Assembly (NCBI GenBank): GCA_019454045.1
Contig: SKCR01006514.1
Coordinates: 310,001-374,000, forward strand
Source of the DNA: Zanthoxylum bungeanum
Taxonomy: Eukaryota > Streptophyta > Magnoliopsida > Sapindales > Rutaceae
Reading direction: 5' to 3'
DNA length: 64,000 nt
Below are positions 20,597 through 33,500 of the stretch, piece after piece. Numbering within the stretch: the stretch's first letter is position 1; each line of letters begins with the position of its first letter. A program made the translations under genes and the position numbers. The notes under the pieces are model-generated. The model saw nothing but the letters and a program-made list of their open reading frames with translations, searched no databases and had not been told where the DNA came from.

Positions 20597-21786
20597 TGAT
20601 GACCCTTTAATCTTAACCTATCTGCACCTCAAGAAACCAAACAAATGTACCTAAATGCTGCAAAATCTCCAAAATCAAATATATATATATATATCATATT
20701 CCAAAAAAAAAATCTCAACCTTGTAGACTAAATTTGAACTGATTTTCACTAATCAGCTCTGCCCAGAAACCTCAGAAGCTAAACAAGCTAACTTTGAAGT
20801 AAATGACTACTCGTCACCATAAATTCTACTTCAATAATTCAATATAAACCACAACTAATCTCCAAAAACCCCCCAAAAAAAAACAAAAAACAAGCTGCAA
20901 AATAACCTATTTAAGATCTACACTACAGACCAATAACTAAAAAGAACCCACTATATTCCCATTAACTATATTACCATAATTTCGAATCTTAGATCTCCAA
21001 AAAAATCGAATCTTTACCATTTCCAAATCACCAAAAAAAAAAAAAAAAGGCTAAAGAAATTTACAGATAATGAGATACGCCAAACCTAGAAAGAAATAAC
21101 GAATAATTGGGGTTTTGTACTAGGGTTTGCAGACCCATTATAAGATAGCTAGCGAACAACGGTCGACAGAAAATTGGATCGATTTGGTTTACGGTGATAT
21201 CAGGATTAGGGTTTATAATTTCAATTTTTTCCTTTTTTAATTATTTATTATTTTCCGCGTGATTGTGTTTGTTTCCGTTGATGGTGGTGGTGTTGGTAGT
21301 TTGTGAAGTTTATTGGCCGGCCTTTTAGACTCGTATTTACTTCTACGGGTCCCACGTGTCCCTAACCAACAGTTCATTGTATCGAATCTGTCGGGTCTAG
21401 TATCGGGTTCGGGTTGGTATATATTTTATTTTTCCTTTTTTCTGCCTTTTTGACATTTTCTTTAATAAATTTTGGCCTTTTACGGTACCATTTTAACCCT
21501 AAATTACAATAATAGCCATGCGATGGTGAACTAATTCCCGGTTCAAATAAGTCAATTTGTTGTGTATAAAGCATTATGCACAGATTTTATGCGAACGAGT
21601 GATGGAATATGGGTCGAAATCCTAATGGAACGTGAATGGTGCAAACATTACCTTTACTTTTTGACCATGAATCGACACTTTTTCTAGACTTTGCCTCTTT
21701 TACACATTTTTTTTTATTCACGAGAATAGAACTAGAACATGCACGATTTTAAAATTAAGATTAGGAAACAACAATCGATAAATCAA
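20597..21786 (-). promoter_or_regulatory. Tubby-like gene 5' UTR and promoter region
   Basis: Reading on minus, the region up to about 21220 is transcript-like, with AACCCTA motifs at 21206-21214 and 21120-21126 (telo-box type) near the likely transcription start. A GTGCAG about 30 bases upstream of the ATG could end a 5' UTR intron. Exact start sites were not determined. Confidence 0.4.
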
Positions 21787-21926
21787 AAATGTTATACATA
21801 CATAAACTCTTACTTATAATTTTTATACCCCTCTCACTATAGTTACGGTGATTATTGTAGTATCATTGTAGCTACAATGAGATAGACGTATAAATTGTAA
21901 ATAAGAGTTTATGTATGTATATCATT
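21787..21926. mobile_element. foldback MITE, copy 1
   Basis: Arms ATACATACATAAACTCTTA and TAAGAGTTTATGTATGTAT are inverted repeats around a centre rich in TGTAGCTACA-like sequence. The same design is at 28459-28603 and 63571-63685. Confidence 0.75.
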
Positions 21927-22003
21927 GCTCATCGATGAATATTGAGCCCATTACCCCGTGTGAATTGATAATCACATCCATGCGTTTCCTTGTGTTATAT
22001 AAT

Positions 22004-22224
22004 TATATTTATATTTATATTTATATTTATTTTTTATTTTATTTATTATTTTTTTGAAATGTTATAAATCCCGCTATCAAATTATCTGATACGAATTTAA
22101 ACGGAACATGTAAAATCTTGACTGCCGCATGCTCTTACAAAAAATACATTCTCTATACTCAAACTCAAAACCTGACAAATAAATTATAAATCATTTATCA
22201 CCAAACCATACATTTCGGAACTCA
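22004..22224 (-). mobile_element. SINE copy D
   Basis: Exact 14-bp target duplication TTGTGTTATATAAT (21990-22003 and 22225-22238). In minus orientation it shows the family body (GCATGCGGCAGTC, CGTTTAAATTCG-type CCGTTTAAATTCGTATC) and a diverged tRNA-like head (ATGGTTTGGTGATAAATG). It is older than copies A-C judging by mismatches. Confidence 0.75.
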
Positions 22225-22238
22225 TTGTGTTATATAAT

Positions 22239-23135
22239 ATAATGTGTAACACTATTCATACATATGCTATGATATTTTATATTAATAATAAAATAACAAA
22301 ATAATCATTACTTAGCATGTGATTAAAAATGACCAACGACGCATCATACGATTTTTTTACGAATATAATTATAGATGTAGATATTTCAATTTAATTTTTT
22401 AATTCACATATAAATGACTATATATAAATAGTCTTCACGTAATAATATTCGGACATATGAAATTCTACATGTACTATCTCGTTTCTAGTTAAAAATGATA
22501 AATGAGTATGTACTATCTTATTTCGGGTTAAAAAAGACAAAAAATATATGTATTATTTTGTATATTTGAATATTATTACATCATAATGATTTTTGATGTG
22601 ATCAGACACACATTCATGTCAAACCATTTTTTAAGAAATTCAAGATCCGACTTAATAAAATATTCATTCAATATATTTACCATTATTGATAAATTTAATA
22701 AACCAAACCCGACCAATCCAGATTGGATCAAACGTATAGTCAAACTGACCCGAATTTTGTACATTCTACAACGATTCCACTCCACTCGACAAGGTTTTAT
22801 ACTTGCCTTGGTGGCATGAATGGCGTGGAGTTCACAAAAAGAAAGTCCGTCCCCACTATTCATTAAACGCAATCCAGTGGCTTACAAAATACGATGTACG
22901 ATTCCCTTCCGTACTCCTCTTCACACCTAATCCCAACCCCTCATATAACCGCCATTCCATTCCCGTTTCGCGGTCTTTGCAAAGTTCCACTTCCACTGTG
23001 ACTCTCTCTTCAACTAAAAGTTCGTCTCCATTTCAAATTCCATCAATCCCGAAAAAAAAAAAAAATAAAATAAAAATCGACTTATTTTCAAAGCTAAAGC
23101 AAATCGCTTATTGCTCGCGCAGTTAAAATTCTAAG
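22239..23135 (+). promoter_or_regulatory. NHX promoter and first 5' UTR exon region
   Basis: AT-rich to about 22800, then a C/T-rich stretch typical of a plant 5' UTR (22900-23040). A GT donor at 23136 (TTCTAAG/GTATAT) and an acceptor at 23599-23600 (TTTGAAACAG/GGAGCC) suggest a 465-bp 5' UTR intron, 23136-23600. This is inferred from splice-like sequence only. Confidence 0.45.
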
Positions 23136-23618
23136 GTATATTCCTTTTAATATATATATATATATATTTAATCTTCGTTTTGATTTTCAAATTTTCGGTT
23201 TCTTAGTGATTAAGTTTCGTACTATTCTGGATTTTGAATTTTTTTTTTTTAATGTAAATAAACTTAACGAAAATCCAAAGAATGAGGAAGGAGAACAATT
23301 TCTTTAGTTAAAGCTTAAGTTGATCAGTTGGTTGCTTACACAACCTGTTTGGCTGCTTAGAAAGTAAAGGAAAGTGAATAAAATTATAATTTGATTCCCA
23401 AGTTTTCTGGTTGAGTTTTGTTTATTTATTTTTGGCTTTTATAAAATTTAAGCACCTGGTTAATTGATACCTATTGCTTTTTTTTTTCTCTGCTGCAAGT
23501 TATTTTCAATTTAATTTTCTTAAGGAGAATTAATTTATATTTCTTATATTTTTTTTAAAAAAATATTAATTGAGACTATGGATTGTTGTGTTTGAAACAG
23601 GGAGCCTTTTTTTAATTG

Positions 23619-23684
23619 ATGTATGGAAGCTTAAGGGAGCAAAATGGGACTCAACTTGGATTCTGTCTTGACACTAGAAGATGA
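23619..23684 (+). promoter_or_regulatory. overlapping upstream ORF on NHX
   Basis: An ATG at 23619, 25 bases before the NHX start and in another frame, opens a 21-codon frame that ends at TGA 23682-23684 inside the NHX coding sequence. A second ATG at 23623 gives a 3-codon frame ending at 23634. Both lie after the inferred 5' UTR acceptor, so the mature leader would contain them. Ribosomes starting there would reduce NHX translation unless the ATGs are skipped. Confidence 0.55.
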
Positions 23685-26600
23685 ACCGTATGCTGCTCCC
23701 ATACATTCTATTACTTTGTTTGTGGCTCTTGTTAGTGCTTGTATTGTGATTGGTCATCTTTTGAAGAAGAATCGATGGATGAATGAATCGGTTACTGCAC
23801 TTGCTATTGTGAGTTTTTCCATCTTATTATGAAAATTTATTGTGATTGTTTGATTATTATTTTTTTTTTTGTGTGTGTGTTGTATTGTGGTAAGAAAGTG
23901 ATGGTGTATGATTCATTGGGGTTTTGATTGCAGGGTCTCTGTGCAGCAACTGTTATTATACTAACTACTAGTGGCAAACTCTCAGACATTTTGTTATTTA
24001 ATGAAGATATGTTCTTTATATATCTTCTTCCGCCTATTATATTCAATGCGGGGTAGGTTTGAACTTTATATCAAGTTTCTTAGTTCTTACTTCACCAATT
24101 GATATCATTATAGCCCACTGGATCTTTCATTATGTTATTATACCTAACTTTATACCTAAATATATGTGGCTGTAAATTAGTGTTTCATCATTGAAGTCAC
24201 AATCAGATGAGCACTCCAAAATTTTAAATGTTTGTTTCTGTAGAACTTTGCCAGATAAAAGACAGATCTCAATGGGTAAAGGTGATGATTTTTTTTATTG
24301 ATTCTTTCTCTGTACCAGGTTCCAGGTCAAAAAGAAGCATTTTTTCCGAAATTTCATCACAATCAATTTGTTTGGTGTTGTCGGCACATTAATATCCTTT
24401 GCCATCATATCAATAGGTATATCCGGCTTGTTATATTGTGTAATTTGGAATAATATCTTAAAATAATTGTTAAGTGAATGCAGATGTGTTGGGCCTAATG
24501 CAATTTGTTTGGTGTTTCACACGCACACATATGCATGTTATATAATAATATTTCACACTTGTTGTTTTGTTGTCAAGTGGGTTTATCATGTTAGTTGAAT
24601 TGATTAGAAACTTATAACATTGTACTTTATGAAATGTGTTTTCATATTTATTTTACCCATGATTTTGAAACTAGAAATATTCATGAATGAAGGATATATG
24701 GAAGACAAACCCTATGGACTATGGTATCATTTTTGGTTGTACTGCTATAGGAGTTCTAAGTTTACCTTCCAGCAGAGGATGAACTGCTCTGTCCTTTTCG
24801 TTAGAGCATATTATATATATAACAAGTCTTCTTTTATGACTGTTTTCCCCTTTCCTGTCCTTACAGGTATAAAGACTAGAGGAAGAAGATTCCTATTGGG
24901 TTGAGAATTGGATGTATATGCAGCTTTAACATTTAGTTTTATATTGTATAATAATATATGCAAGTATGTGTTTTTGACTTTATTCACAATCCTCCAGAGG
25001 ATTATTTGTTCATGTTCTGGAAGGGTTGGCCAGGATTTTCATGTTATCTTGCCCCTCCTTTCTTCTCTTGCCACTAGAAACAAAAATTTGTGTGATTTTT
25101 TTTAATGGAAATGACCTAAAAAATACTGTTTATCATGGAACTTCATGTCATTTTGGTATTTACCATTTTTGATTGTCATGTACATGGTTGAACAGGTTCA
25201 GCTCAATTATTGAAGAAAATTGGTCTTACCTTCTGGGATCAGGGGGATTTTCTTGGTACTCTCCTTATCTTACATCAAGTTTTTCTTTGTATAAAGTTGC
25301 ATTTTAGATAAGCATTGGTCATTTTGGAGAATTTGGGTTTATACAGTTGTTTACTCCATCTGTTATAACAATGCTAGTTTTGTAAATACTGAGAATCTGC
25401 AGTGTGATGTATCCCATTCAATGGATAGTAAAATTTTGATTCCAGGATTGACACTAATAGTTACTGAGAAACAATACTTTAGGTTAAGACATAAAATCTT
25501 TATGTTGTTAACGTTGGTTTGCTTTTTCATATGTTTTTTACAAAGCTTCATTTATTTTTAATATTATTGTTCTTTGTTAAATTTAGCACTGGGGGCAATT
25601 CTTTCGGCTACAGATACTGTTTGCACCTTGCAGGTATAAATGTATTTATCATCTTTTTGTGCCAAAGCAATGAGAACTAGATGAATCTTTATATTCTAAG
25701 TTTTGTATCTGATCTCACAGGTGCTTAATCAGGAAGATACACCTCTATTATACAGTCTAGTCTTTGGAGAAGGCGTGGTCAATGATGCCACATCTATTGT
25801 ACTTTTCCATGCAATCCAAAAATTTGACGTGCACATAACCCCGGACACTGTCATGCAGTTTACTGGCAGTTTCTTATATTTGTTTAGTTTGAGCACATTG
25901 CTGGGGATAGCTGTAAGTCCCTCTCTATTTCTTTGTGCATGTGCATGAGAGTGCATTTTGTGTGCCTTTGTATTGTCATTTCCTTCTTTAAAGTTTTGAA
26001 AACGTAGAAGAATATTGTATTGCATGACATGAAATCATGTCTCTTTGCAGGTTGGATTGGTAAGTGCATACGTTGTAAGAAAGCTGTACTTTGGCAGGTA
26101 TTCAATGAGCAATATACAATATTTATAAGCTTGATTGTTATTCACGGCTTTATTTATACAAATCAACGTTTTTATTTTCTGTTTAAATTTTCATGGTATT
26201 AAAAGTTTGTAAGCAATGTGTCTTTATACTAGTTTCAGTCAGATGACAAATTTATCTCTGAGCAGGAACGACTGACTAGTGGGGTTTTACCTTTTATTTC
26301 GGTAGTTTGCACCTAAGTAATGCTAACTTCTCATTTTCTTGCTTGTCGGAATTGCTAAGTGATGCTATCTCTATGAATTAATTGACGAAATTCATCATGG
26401 TCAATATGGAATTGTGTTGCATGTCAAAGTAAAATGGCTTAAAGCAAATTGTTAAATTTTCTGTGACGACATCCGGGTCGTACATGTTTAAAGAAATGTT
26501 TTTGTACGCCGATCTGGCTCTCTCCAGCATCAGTTGTTTTATCGGTCCATTTGGCCAAGTCTCTCCCTGCTAAAAATCTAATTATAGAACAGTGTAAAAC

Positions 26601-28340
26601 AAAGGATTTCCTTTTTAATTCCTAATTTCCTAGAAAATGAAGTAGCTAAAACAATGCCAAATTTCAGGCACTCAACAGATCGTGAAGTTGCTCTTATGAT
26701 TCTCTTGGCTTACCTTTCATATGTCATGGCTGATGTAAGTTTTATGTTTAACATGTTTCAGAGCTTTAATTACTGCCCTTACTTTTTTATATGGAGTGTC
26801 ATTTAACTGACATGTTAAGAACTGTTGTTTTTCAGTTGTTTGAGTTGAGTGGCATCCTTGCTGTGTTCTTTTGTGGGATTGTTATGTCTCATTATACCTG
26901 GCACAACATTACTGAAAGTTCAAGAGTCACGACCAAGTATGTTGAATCTTCTAAAATAGTTTCTCAAACATTTAAATGTATTTTTTGTTCACATAATATA
27001 TACATATTGTTTTCCTGCAGGCATGCTTTTGCAACGTTATCCTTTATATCAGAGACTTTCATCTTTCTCTATGTTGGTATGGATGCCTTGGACATGGAGA
27101 AGTGGAAGATTGTAAAGTGGAGGTAATGTGAATTTTACACAGAGGATAATTCAGCTGAGTTTAATCTTTCCAAGTCCTCTGTACATATCATAATTAATTT
27201 ACTGATTTTGCTGGTTAAATAAGATTGTTGGTGCATTGCCCTCTTTTTTCCCTTTTTTATCTTGTATGCAAAAAATGACCCCGTAAAGTTATAACTTGCC
27301 TGCTGTGATCATATGCATTAATCCCATATCTTTTCTTCTTTTGCAGTCCTGGGACATCAATTGCAGCGAGTTCTATCCTGCTTGGTCTGGTTCTGGTTGG
27401 AAGGGCAGCTTCTGTGTTTCCCCTATCCTTTTTATCCAACCTAGCTAAGAATTCTCAGGATGACAAAATCAGATTTAAGCAGCAGGTAGGAATTTTTGTT
27501 CTTGCCTTAAATTTGTTGCCCGCCTGAATTTGCTGAATGACAAAGTGACGTTACTGATTCAGGTTACAATATGGTGGGCTGGGCTCATGCGAGGTGCCGT
27601 ATCTATTGCACTTGCATATAACAAGGTAAAATCTGAGACAAGTTAAATGAAGCTAGATGTTTGCAATTTCAATTCTTTGTCATGTATAGAAATGGAATTA
27701 TAAACATTAGCGGGTTAAAAGAATAGTCTCCTCATCAATTTGGTTGGGTCGTCCCAGTTTTTCCCCCTGGCAACGAATGGGAATATTACACGATCTAAGC
27801 CACAAATTCGTATCAAATTCGTTTCAACTTTATGTTTTTCTTATACAATTGAGTTCTGTCTTATGATGTTGTTTGCAGTTTACTTCTTCTGGGCATACTC
27901 AACGGTCTAAAAACGCCATAATGATTACCAGCACCATCTCAATTGTTCTGTTTAGTAATGTGGTAAGCAAGAAACTCGGCCTTCTCCATGCAATCGGAAA
28001 CCACTATGGCTTAATTTCTTTGGATAATTTTCAGGTTTTTGGATTATTGACCAAGCCTCTTGTAAGGTCGATGCTGCAACCACGGCCAGGGGTACAACAG
28101 TCGAGTGAAATTTCAGGTCCCAAGTCTCACACTCAACCGCTTTTGGAAAACGGGCATGACTCGGAATTAGAGTCCGGTGGTGGCATCAGTATCCGTCGTC
28201 CGAGAAGTTTAACCATGCTTATAACCAAACCAACTTACATTGTCCATTACTACTGGCGGAAATTCGATGACGCTGTCATGCGTCCTATATTTGGCGGCGG
28301 CGGAGGAGGAGGATCCCCACCAAGAGATATCTTGCAGTGA
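23644..28340 (+). CDS. NHX: vacuolar-type Na+(K+)/H+ antiporter, NHX class I
   Basis: Fourteen coding exons: 23644-23808, 23934-24052, 24319-24416, 25196-25255, 25587-25633, 25721-25912, 26051-26097, 26668-26734, 26836-26936, 27021-27122, 27347-27485, 27563-27625, 27879-27962 and 28035-28340. All introns are GT-AG and the exons sum to 1,590 nt (529 aa). The family exchanges cytosolic Na+ or K+ for protons, mostly at the tonoplast, for salt tolerance, K+ storage and pH control. Visible hallmarks are the amiloride-site segment FFIYLLPPI (residues 82-90), the transport-core ND pair in FGEGVVNDATS (184-185), GRHSTDREVALM, MSHYTWHN and WWAGLMRGAVS. Several hydrophobic membrane segments fill the first 430 residues and a hydrophilic C-terminal tail follows. 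A glycine run (GGGGGGG) near the C-terminus is unusual. Length fits NHX1-4 rather than endosomal NHX5/6; the exact paralogue is not assigned. Confidence 0.95.
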
Positions 28341-28458
28341 TGACGATGACTATATAGCATGTATATGGCTTGTGAAAAATAAAATTTTGAACATAGCTTA
28401 GAGCTAGTGGAATTTTAGTAGTCATCATGTGTAAATCCAAATTTAACTAAAATAAGAC

Positions 28459-28603
28459 AATGATATACATACTTAAATTTTTATTTGTTTCTACACCTCT
28501 TTTATTATAGCGCTACAGATTACATTGAGCTACAGTAATTCACTGTAGCTACAGTAAGAGATGTGTAGAAATTTTAAGTAAAATTTTAAGTATATTTATC
28601 ATT
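28459..28603. mobile_element. foldback MITE, copy 2
   Basis: AATGATATACATACTTAAA at the left and TTTAAGTATATTTATCATT at the right form inverted arms. The centre has GAGCTACAGTAATTCACTGTAGCTACAG. It sits just after the NHX stop and may lie in or near its 3' UTR. Confidence 0.75.
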
Positions 28604-29255
28604 TTTGTTGAAGAAAATTAACCAAATAATTTTTGGTATTATTTTGCATAGAAGGTCCAGTCTGGCATTTTCGACCGTTGGAGATTTTCTTTCGCTTTTC
28701 TGACTCCCATTATACGCTCCAAGTTGTTCACTCTCTCAACAGTCAACTGTATGTATTACTGTGTGTGTCAATTTTATTTCATACAGGAAATGTCGAGTGT
28801 GCCCTTATACATTATTCATTGTAGATAAGGCTTTTTGAGTTTAGAATTTACATTCGCGCCCGTATGATAAACTTCGAGTTTATCATCTCTACTTTCCAAA
28901 AGTCTAAACTACCCTCGCACAAATTCAAATTCGAATATTGGGAGATTCTCGATGTAGGTTAGCAATCAGTCGGAGTCGGGTATATCCGAAATTTTCACAT
29001 CCTGATCCAACCATATTATAAATCAAGATGATTCTGATCCCAACCTTATTATAATATTTAATAAAATAATGACGAAAAATAATTTCAAATTCTATATGAA
29101 ATGATATGAGATTTAGAAATAATTTAAATTTTTTTAGTAATGAATCAGGACATACTGTGATGATTTTGTAATTGGGACATTGAATTATGAATTTTTATTG
29201 AATATTTTGATCAAATGAAAGATTATCTGGAATTTATGCGGATCATGTATGGCAG
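28604..29255. other. intergenic sequence, no gene seen
   Basis: AT-rich, no recognisable frame or repeat family. Confidence 0.5.
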
Positions 29256-29735
29256 TAGGGGTGATAATTTGGGTTACAATTCGTTTATTCATTCGATTCG
29301 ATTTGTTTTAAAGCGAATACGGGTTTGAAAAAATAAATTTGTTTAATAAATTGGTCAATTCAATTCAATTCGTTTATTAAACAAATCAAATATAAATCTA
29401 AGCTCATTGATTCGTTTAATCGTTTATGATTCGTTTTATTATTTTATTTTACTAGTTATTATTATTTTTCAATTAAAATTCGAGAAATTACTAATTACCA
29501 TAGGAAAAAAATTGTCCATATTTGGTGAAATATTGTTAATAAATATATTAATTACATATTTCACATGTATATATTTATGAAAAATTAAAGTAAATAAATT
29601 ATAATAAATTATGTTATTAAATAATATAATGACTAAAAGAATATTCGTATTTGATTCAATCATGATATTATGATTCATTTAATAAATAAATCGAATAAAA
29701 ATTAATCATATTTTAATTCAATTCATTTAGGATTC
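29256..29735. mobile_element. hAT MITE relative of the 34632 element, one end degraded
   Basis: Begins TAGGGGTGATAATTTGGGTT and continues with TTCGTTTATTCATTCGATTC and TTTTAAAGCGAATACGGGTT. This is the reverse complement of the right part of the element at 34632-35096. The distal end, near GAATTCAATTCATTTAGG-like sequence at about 29720, lacks a clear CACCCCTA terminus, so the end coordinate is approximate. Confidence 0.7.
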
Positions 29736-30653
29736 GAATTCCTTTTCTTACCTTATGACTATGCTTCCATGATTTTCACATCCGGTCCTTGGATCAGGTG
29801 ATGAACCTCGACGAAATTGACATCTGGCCATTGGATAAGAACCGTGAGTGCGGCGTAAATAAAGAGCACCGAAAGGGTAATTACGTAAAACCACCTAAAA
29901 CATATTTAAAATCCCGAATTTAAGGCACGTATTTGTTGGCTTGTGGCTCAGCTTACGTCTCGAGGCCTGAAAAAATTCAGCTTTTTCCACACGTGGCTCA
30001 ACCTCATTGGCCAGAGTAGCAATCCTAACGGTGAAAATCGAGCAAGTGTATTTAAACTGAAACTCTATCATCTCTGCAACAGCTTCAGCTTCAGCTTCTA
30101 AGCAAATAGAGACAAAGAAGCACCGCTTTCTTCGTCTCAGCAGCTTTAAGAACATAACGAAGCGGACTCACTCGCACTCAGGTACTTTCTCTCTCTTCAA
30201 CTTTTATGGCGGTCTTGTGAAACTGTGAGTAAGCATTAGTTCAAGTGAATTTAAATTTCTTGCCTTATTAGCTTTAGATTTTGCTATGGACAAGTTAGAT
30301 TTCTTTCCTTTTATGGTTTATGCGTTTTTTAATTTTTTTGTTTAAATTTAACAAGGTCTCTTAATTAGGCAGCTAATCTTTCTGATGTTTTTGAAAATTT
30401 AAAGTTTCCCTCTTGTGTCTTTCTAGAAATGAAAATTACTAAACTAACCCTGTGGGGGGCCATCTGGTCATGTTTAGTTTGCCCTTCATTGCCATATGAA
30501 AATAACATAGTAGTTTTCGCAAATTCAAGATTATAATATATGGTGATTTTACTTTTGGATTGTTAAATAGGCTGAATAAAGAATTTGAGTGAGGTTTTTA
30601 TTTTGATTTTGATATTGTGATTGTGAAGAAGTAGGTGAGCAGAGTAAAGAGAG
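29736..30653 (+). promoter_or_regulatory. NET3-like promoter and 5' UTR region
   Basis: A CAGCTTCAGCTTCAGCTTC triplet repeat at 30079-30097 and C/T-rich leader-like sequence precede a possible 5' UTR donor (ACTCAG/GTACTTTC at 30181-30182). A possible acceptor is GTGAGCAG at about 30641, a few bases before the ATG at 30654. This intron is inferred only. Confidence 0.4.
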
Positions 30654-33150
30654 ATGGTGGTGGAAGTGATGAACAAAGAAACTTCACACTGGTGGTGGTT
30701 TGATAGTCACCACAAGGGCTCAAAGCACTCTCCATGGCTCCAATCCACTCTTGCTGGTAAATTTCTTTTAACCCTTTTTCTTGTTTGATGCTTTTCTCTC
30801 TCTTTGTTTGTGAGTCTTGATCTGGGTTCTTCATTTGTTTATTTGATTCTATCAGTTTTGGTTTTGATTCTTGACCGTTGGAGAGAGTGTATTTATATAT
30901 TCTTGAAAGTTTGAATTTTTGACTTACAAGTGAACAGAGTTGGTGTAGACTGTTTGTTACCTTGATGGGGTTTTTTTTTTTAACTTTTAAATATGTAGGT
31001 TAGTGTATAAACAGTAGTGTTGTGGTGGCCCTTTACTTTTTGGATTTATCACTATGTGGGGCTGGAGGATGCTTGCAATTTCAGAGTAGCATACTTTCTT
31101 TTTGAAAAAAGAGAAAAGAGTGACATTATTTGCCTGCAGTTATGTCCGGTTTTAGCGGTCAGTAAGTAGGTTGGATTCTCCGATGGAACCTCTTCAATTG
31201 GAGAATTGTGATTCAAGTTTTTTCTTATTCTAAGAATGCTTCCTACGTACACGGCAGAGGAGCAAATTGTATTTAATTGTTCTTGACTTTTAATTATTCA
31301 CACAGTAATGCAATTGGAATCTACTTAAAATTGGGGAGACTTGAGACTAAATGCACACAATCTTGAGGCAACCCCTTCAGATATTTTGCTAAAGCTTTTG
31401 TTTCGACTTTGAGCAAAAAACAGGTTCGGATGGTGGAGGGGTCCACAGAAATGATGGGAGTGGTAGACTTGAGTGATAGTGGATGGTGAATAATGAATTT
31501 GAATGAAGTATTTGGAGAACCTTAGGTTCCTTTGAAGGATTATCACATCTTATCTTCATGGCACTGGCTCTTATGTGTTCTACAGTCAGAGATGTGATGA
31601 TTTGTAGGGAGAGTAATTGTGAGTGGAAGAGTACTCTGCCTGTGGTATGGTGGTCCTCACTGTAGAGAACCTTTTGAAGCCCATCAAGTTCTATACGCCG
31701 CTTTCTATTAATTAACTTTTGCAGTGGCCTCTAAAAGTTAATCATAATTTTGAAGCATTTTTTAAATACACTCCTTATTACCTACTAATTTAATGGAGCC
31801 ATTATCAAGTTGTTAAACATGGAATAACATTTATATTAATATGCTCAAATTGTGATCCTATAGAACTAGGAAAGTGGGTAGGGCCCTGTATTCTTATTTT
31901 TTGATTCCATTTAGCTCAGCTAGATGGAGCCATTTACTGAATTCAACAAGTTCTTTCTATATCTTTTTCTTTTTGGTTCCCTTGTTTCTCCAATAGCTAA
32001 ACTTGGGAATCGAAAACCAAGCATGAAGTTTCATTAGAGAATTTATAGTTACATATTACTGTGAATTTGGTGTCAAATGAGTTTCATTCGTAGGAATTCA
32101 AGCATGGTTTTCACTTTGATATTTAATTTCCCAGCTCAAACTTTTATGGTGACTGTTTGATGAGATACTTTCACATGACCACGTTTTGCAAAAGTAGCAG
32201 ACACCTTTTCTGAGAACAATAAATAGAATATTTCCTCAATGATTTATTTCTATTAAGTTTACTTTTACATAAATTATTATTGGTTTATTACTCTCCCTTT
32301 TTGATTATATGGTGTACGTGTTGATGTGGATGTGCTTTCCTTTCATTATTAATGAATTGTGGTGGATGCAGAGCTAGATGAGAAGACAAAGGCAATGCTG
32401 AAATTAATAGAGGAAGATGCAGATTCATTTGCCCAACGCGCAGAAATGTATTACAAGAAACGACCGGAGCTAATTAGCATGGTTGAAGAATTTTATAGAG
32501 CTCATCGGTCATTAGCGGAGCGATATGATCTGGTGAAATCAGACCATGGAACTCGTCTCCCAACAACTTTTGGTTCCCCATTCATGTCCATCAAACACCA
32601 CAAACCAGAGAAGCTTATGAGCGTGATGGGTCAAACTTATAATAGTTATGCCGAGGAATATGCTGAATCTGAAGTTGATGATCCTGAACAGGAATGTGAA
32701 ATTCAAATTGAAAGCGAAATAGGAGAAGTTGAGGATCCTGAACTTGCAAAGGAAACTTCAGTTGATGAAGAAATAAAAGAGGAGGAGGATCCCAAACAGG
32801 AAGATGAAATCAAAATTACTCGACAATCGAAAAAAGACATTGTTTCAAGTGAAGTCTACAATGATGAAATTATGAAGTTGAGGGAAGAAATAGAGACACT
32901 GAAAGAGGAGAACCAGAGGCAGAAGGATCAACTAAAACAGAAGGATGAAGAGAAGATAGAAGTAATTAGACAGCTCAGTATGGCTGTGGGAGTGTTCAAG
33001 GATGAAAATTCAAAGCTGAGAAATCACATAGCTAAAGACTCACCCAAGAAACACAGCTGCCCTTTTGAGTTCAACAAATTGAAGGTGGGATTTTTCAGGA
33101 AGCTATTTAGTGGGTCTTCAAATTCTCCGGCCGCCGTTTCACCTCTGTAG
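30654..33150 (+). CDS. NET3: NETWORKED 3-type actin-binding (NAB domain) protein
   Basis: Two coding exons, 30654-30756 and 32372-33150, joined by a GT-AG intron of 1,615 bp; 882 nt, 293 aa. Residues about 11-88 form the NAB (KIP1-like) domain: [18 protein letters not shown], then the conserved [19 protein letters not shown] and [17 protein letters not shown]. This domain binds F-actin. A strongly acidic linker (about 125-185) is followed by a predicted coiled coil (about 200-254, heptad-like [13 protein letters not shown]...). The C-terminus is basic. NET proteins link actin to membranes; the short NET3 group includes proteins at ER-plasma membrane contacts and the nuclear envelope. The first intron splits the NAB domain, as is usual. 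The ATG is chosen because the exon 1 motif begins 12 codons after it. Confidence 0.92.
30757..32371 (+). other. first intron of the NET3-like gene
   Basis: Donor CTG/GTAAAT and acceptor GATGCAG/AGC. The 1.6-kb intron contains no recognisable repeat or nested gene. Confidence 0.7.
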
Positions 33151-33500
33151 ATGTTTTTTGAGTTGCATTAATCTTCAGAACACTTTATATAAGAAAGATA
33201 ACATGTAAATGGTGGAGATATTTTAGCTCAACTAGAATGTTTAATATAGTGTGTACTTTTAGATTTTGAGAGACATCATGCTGTAATAGTAATGTGAAAT
33301 CTTTAGTTTCTTTGTATTAAATTGAATGCTTGCATAATGAAAGTACAAATCAAGAATAATTGAAAGAACTTAAATTTATTCATTTGAGACATTCTCTTCA
33401 AGTCATCTCATCACACTTCACCCACTAAGATGACAAAAGCATCACTCTATACAATTGGAACCATTAAAAATAATAACTGAAGCTGCCCATTAACAGTACC
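33151..33500. other. shared 3' flank of convergent NET3-like and AGP genes
   Basis: 350 AT-rich bases between two stop codons on opposite strands. Both 3' UTRs must lie or overlap here. No other gene is seen. Confidence 0.6.

Noticed and set aside
24620..24904. 94-codon plus frame inside NHX intron 3
   Set aside because: No domain, not conserved in type, and fully intronic.
30757..32371. Small frames in the NET3 intron as separate genes
   Set aside because: No domains, and they lie wholly inside an intron with good splice sites.
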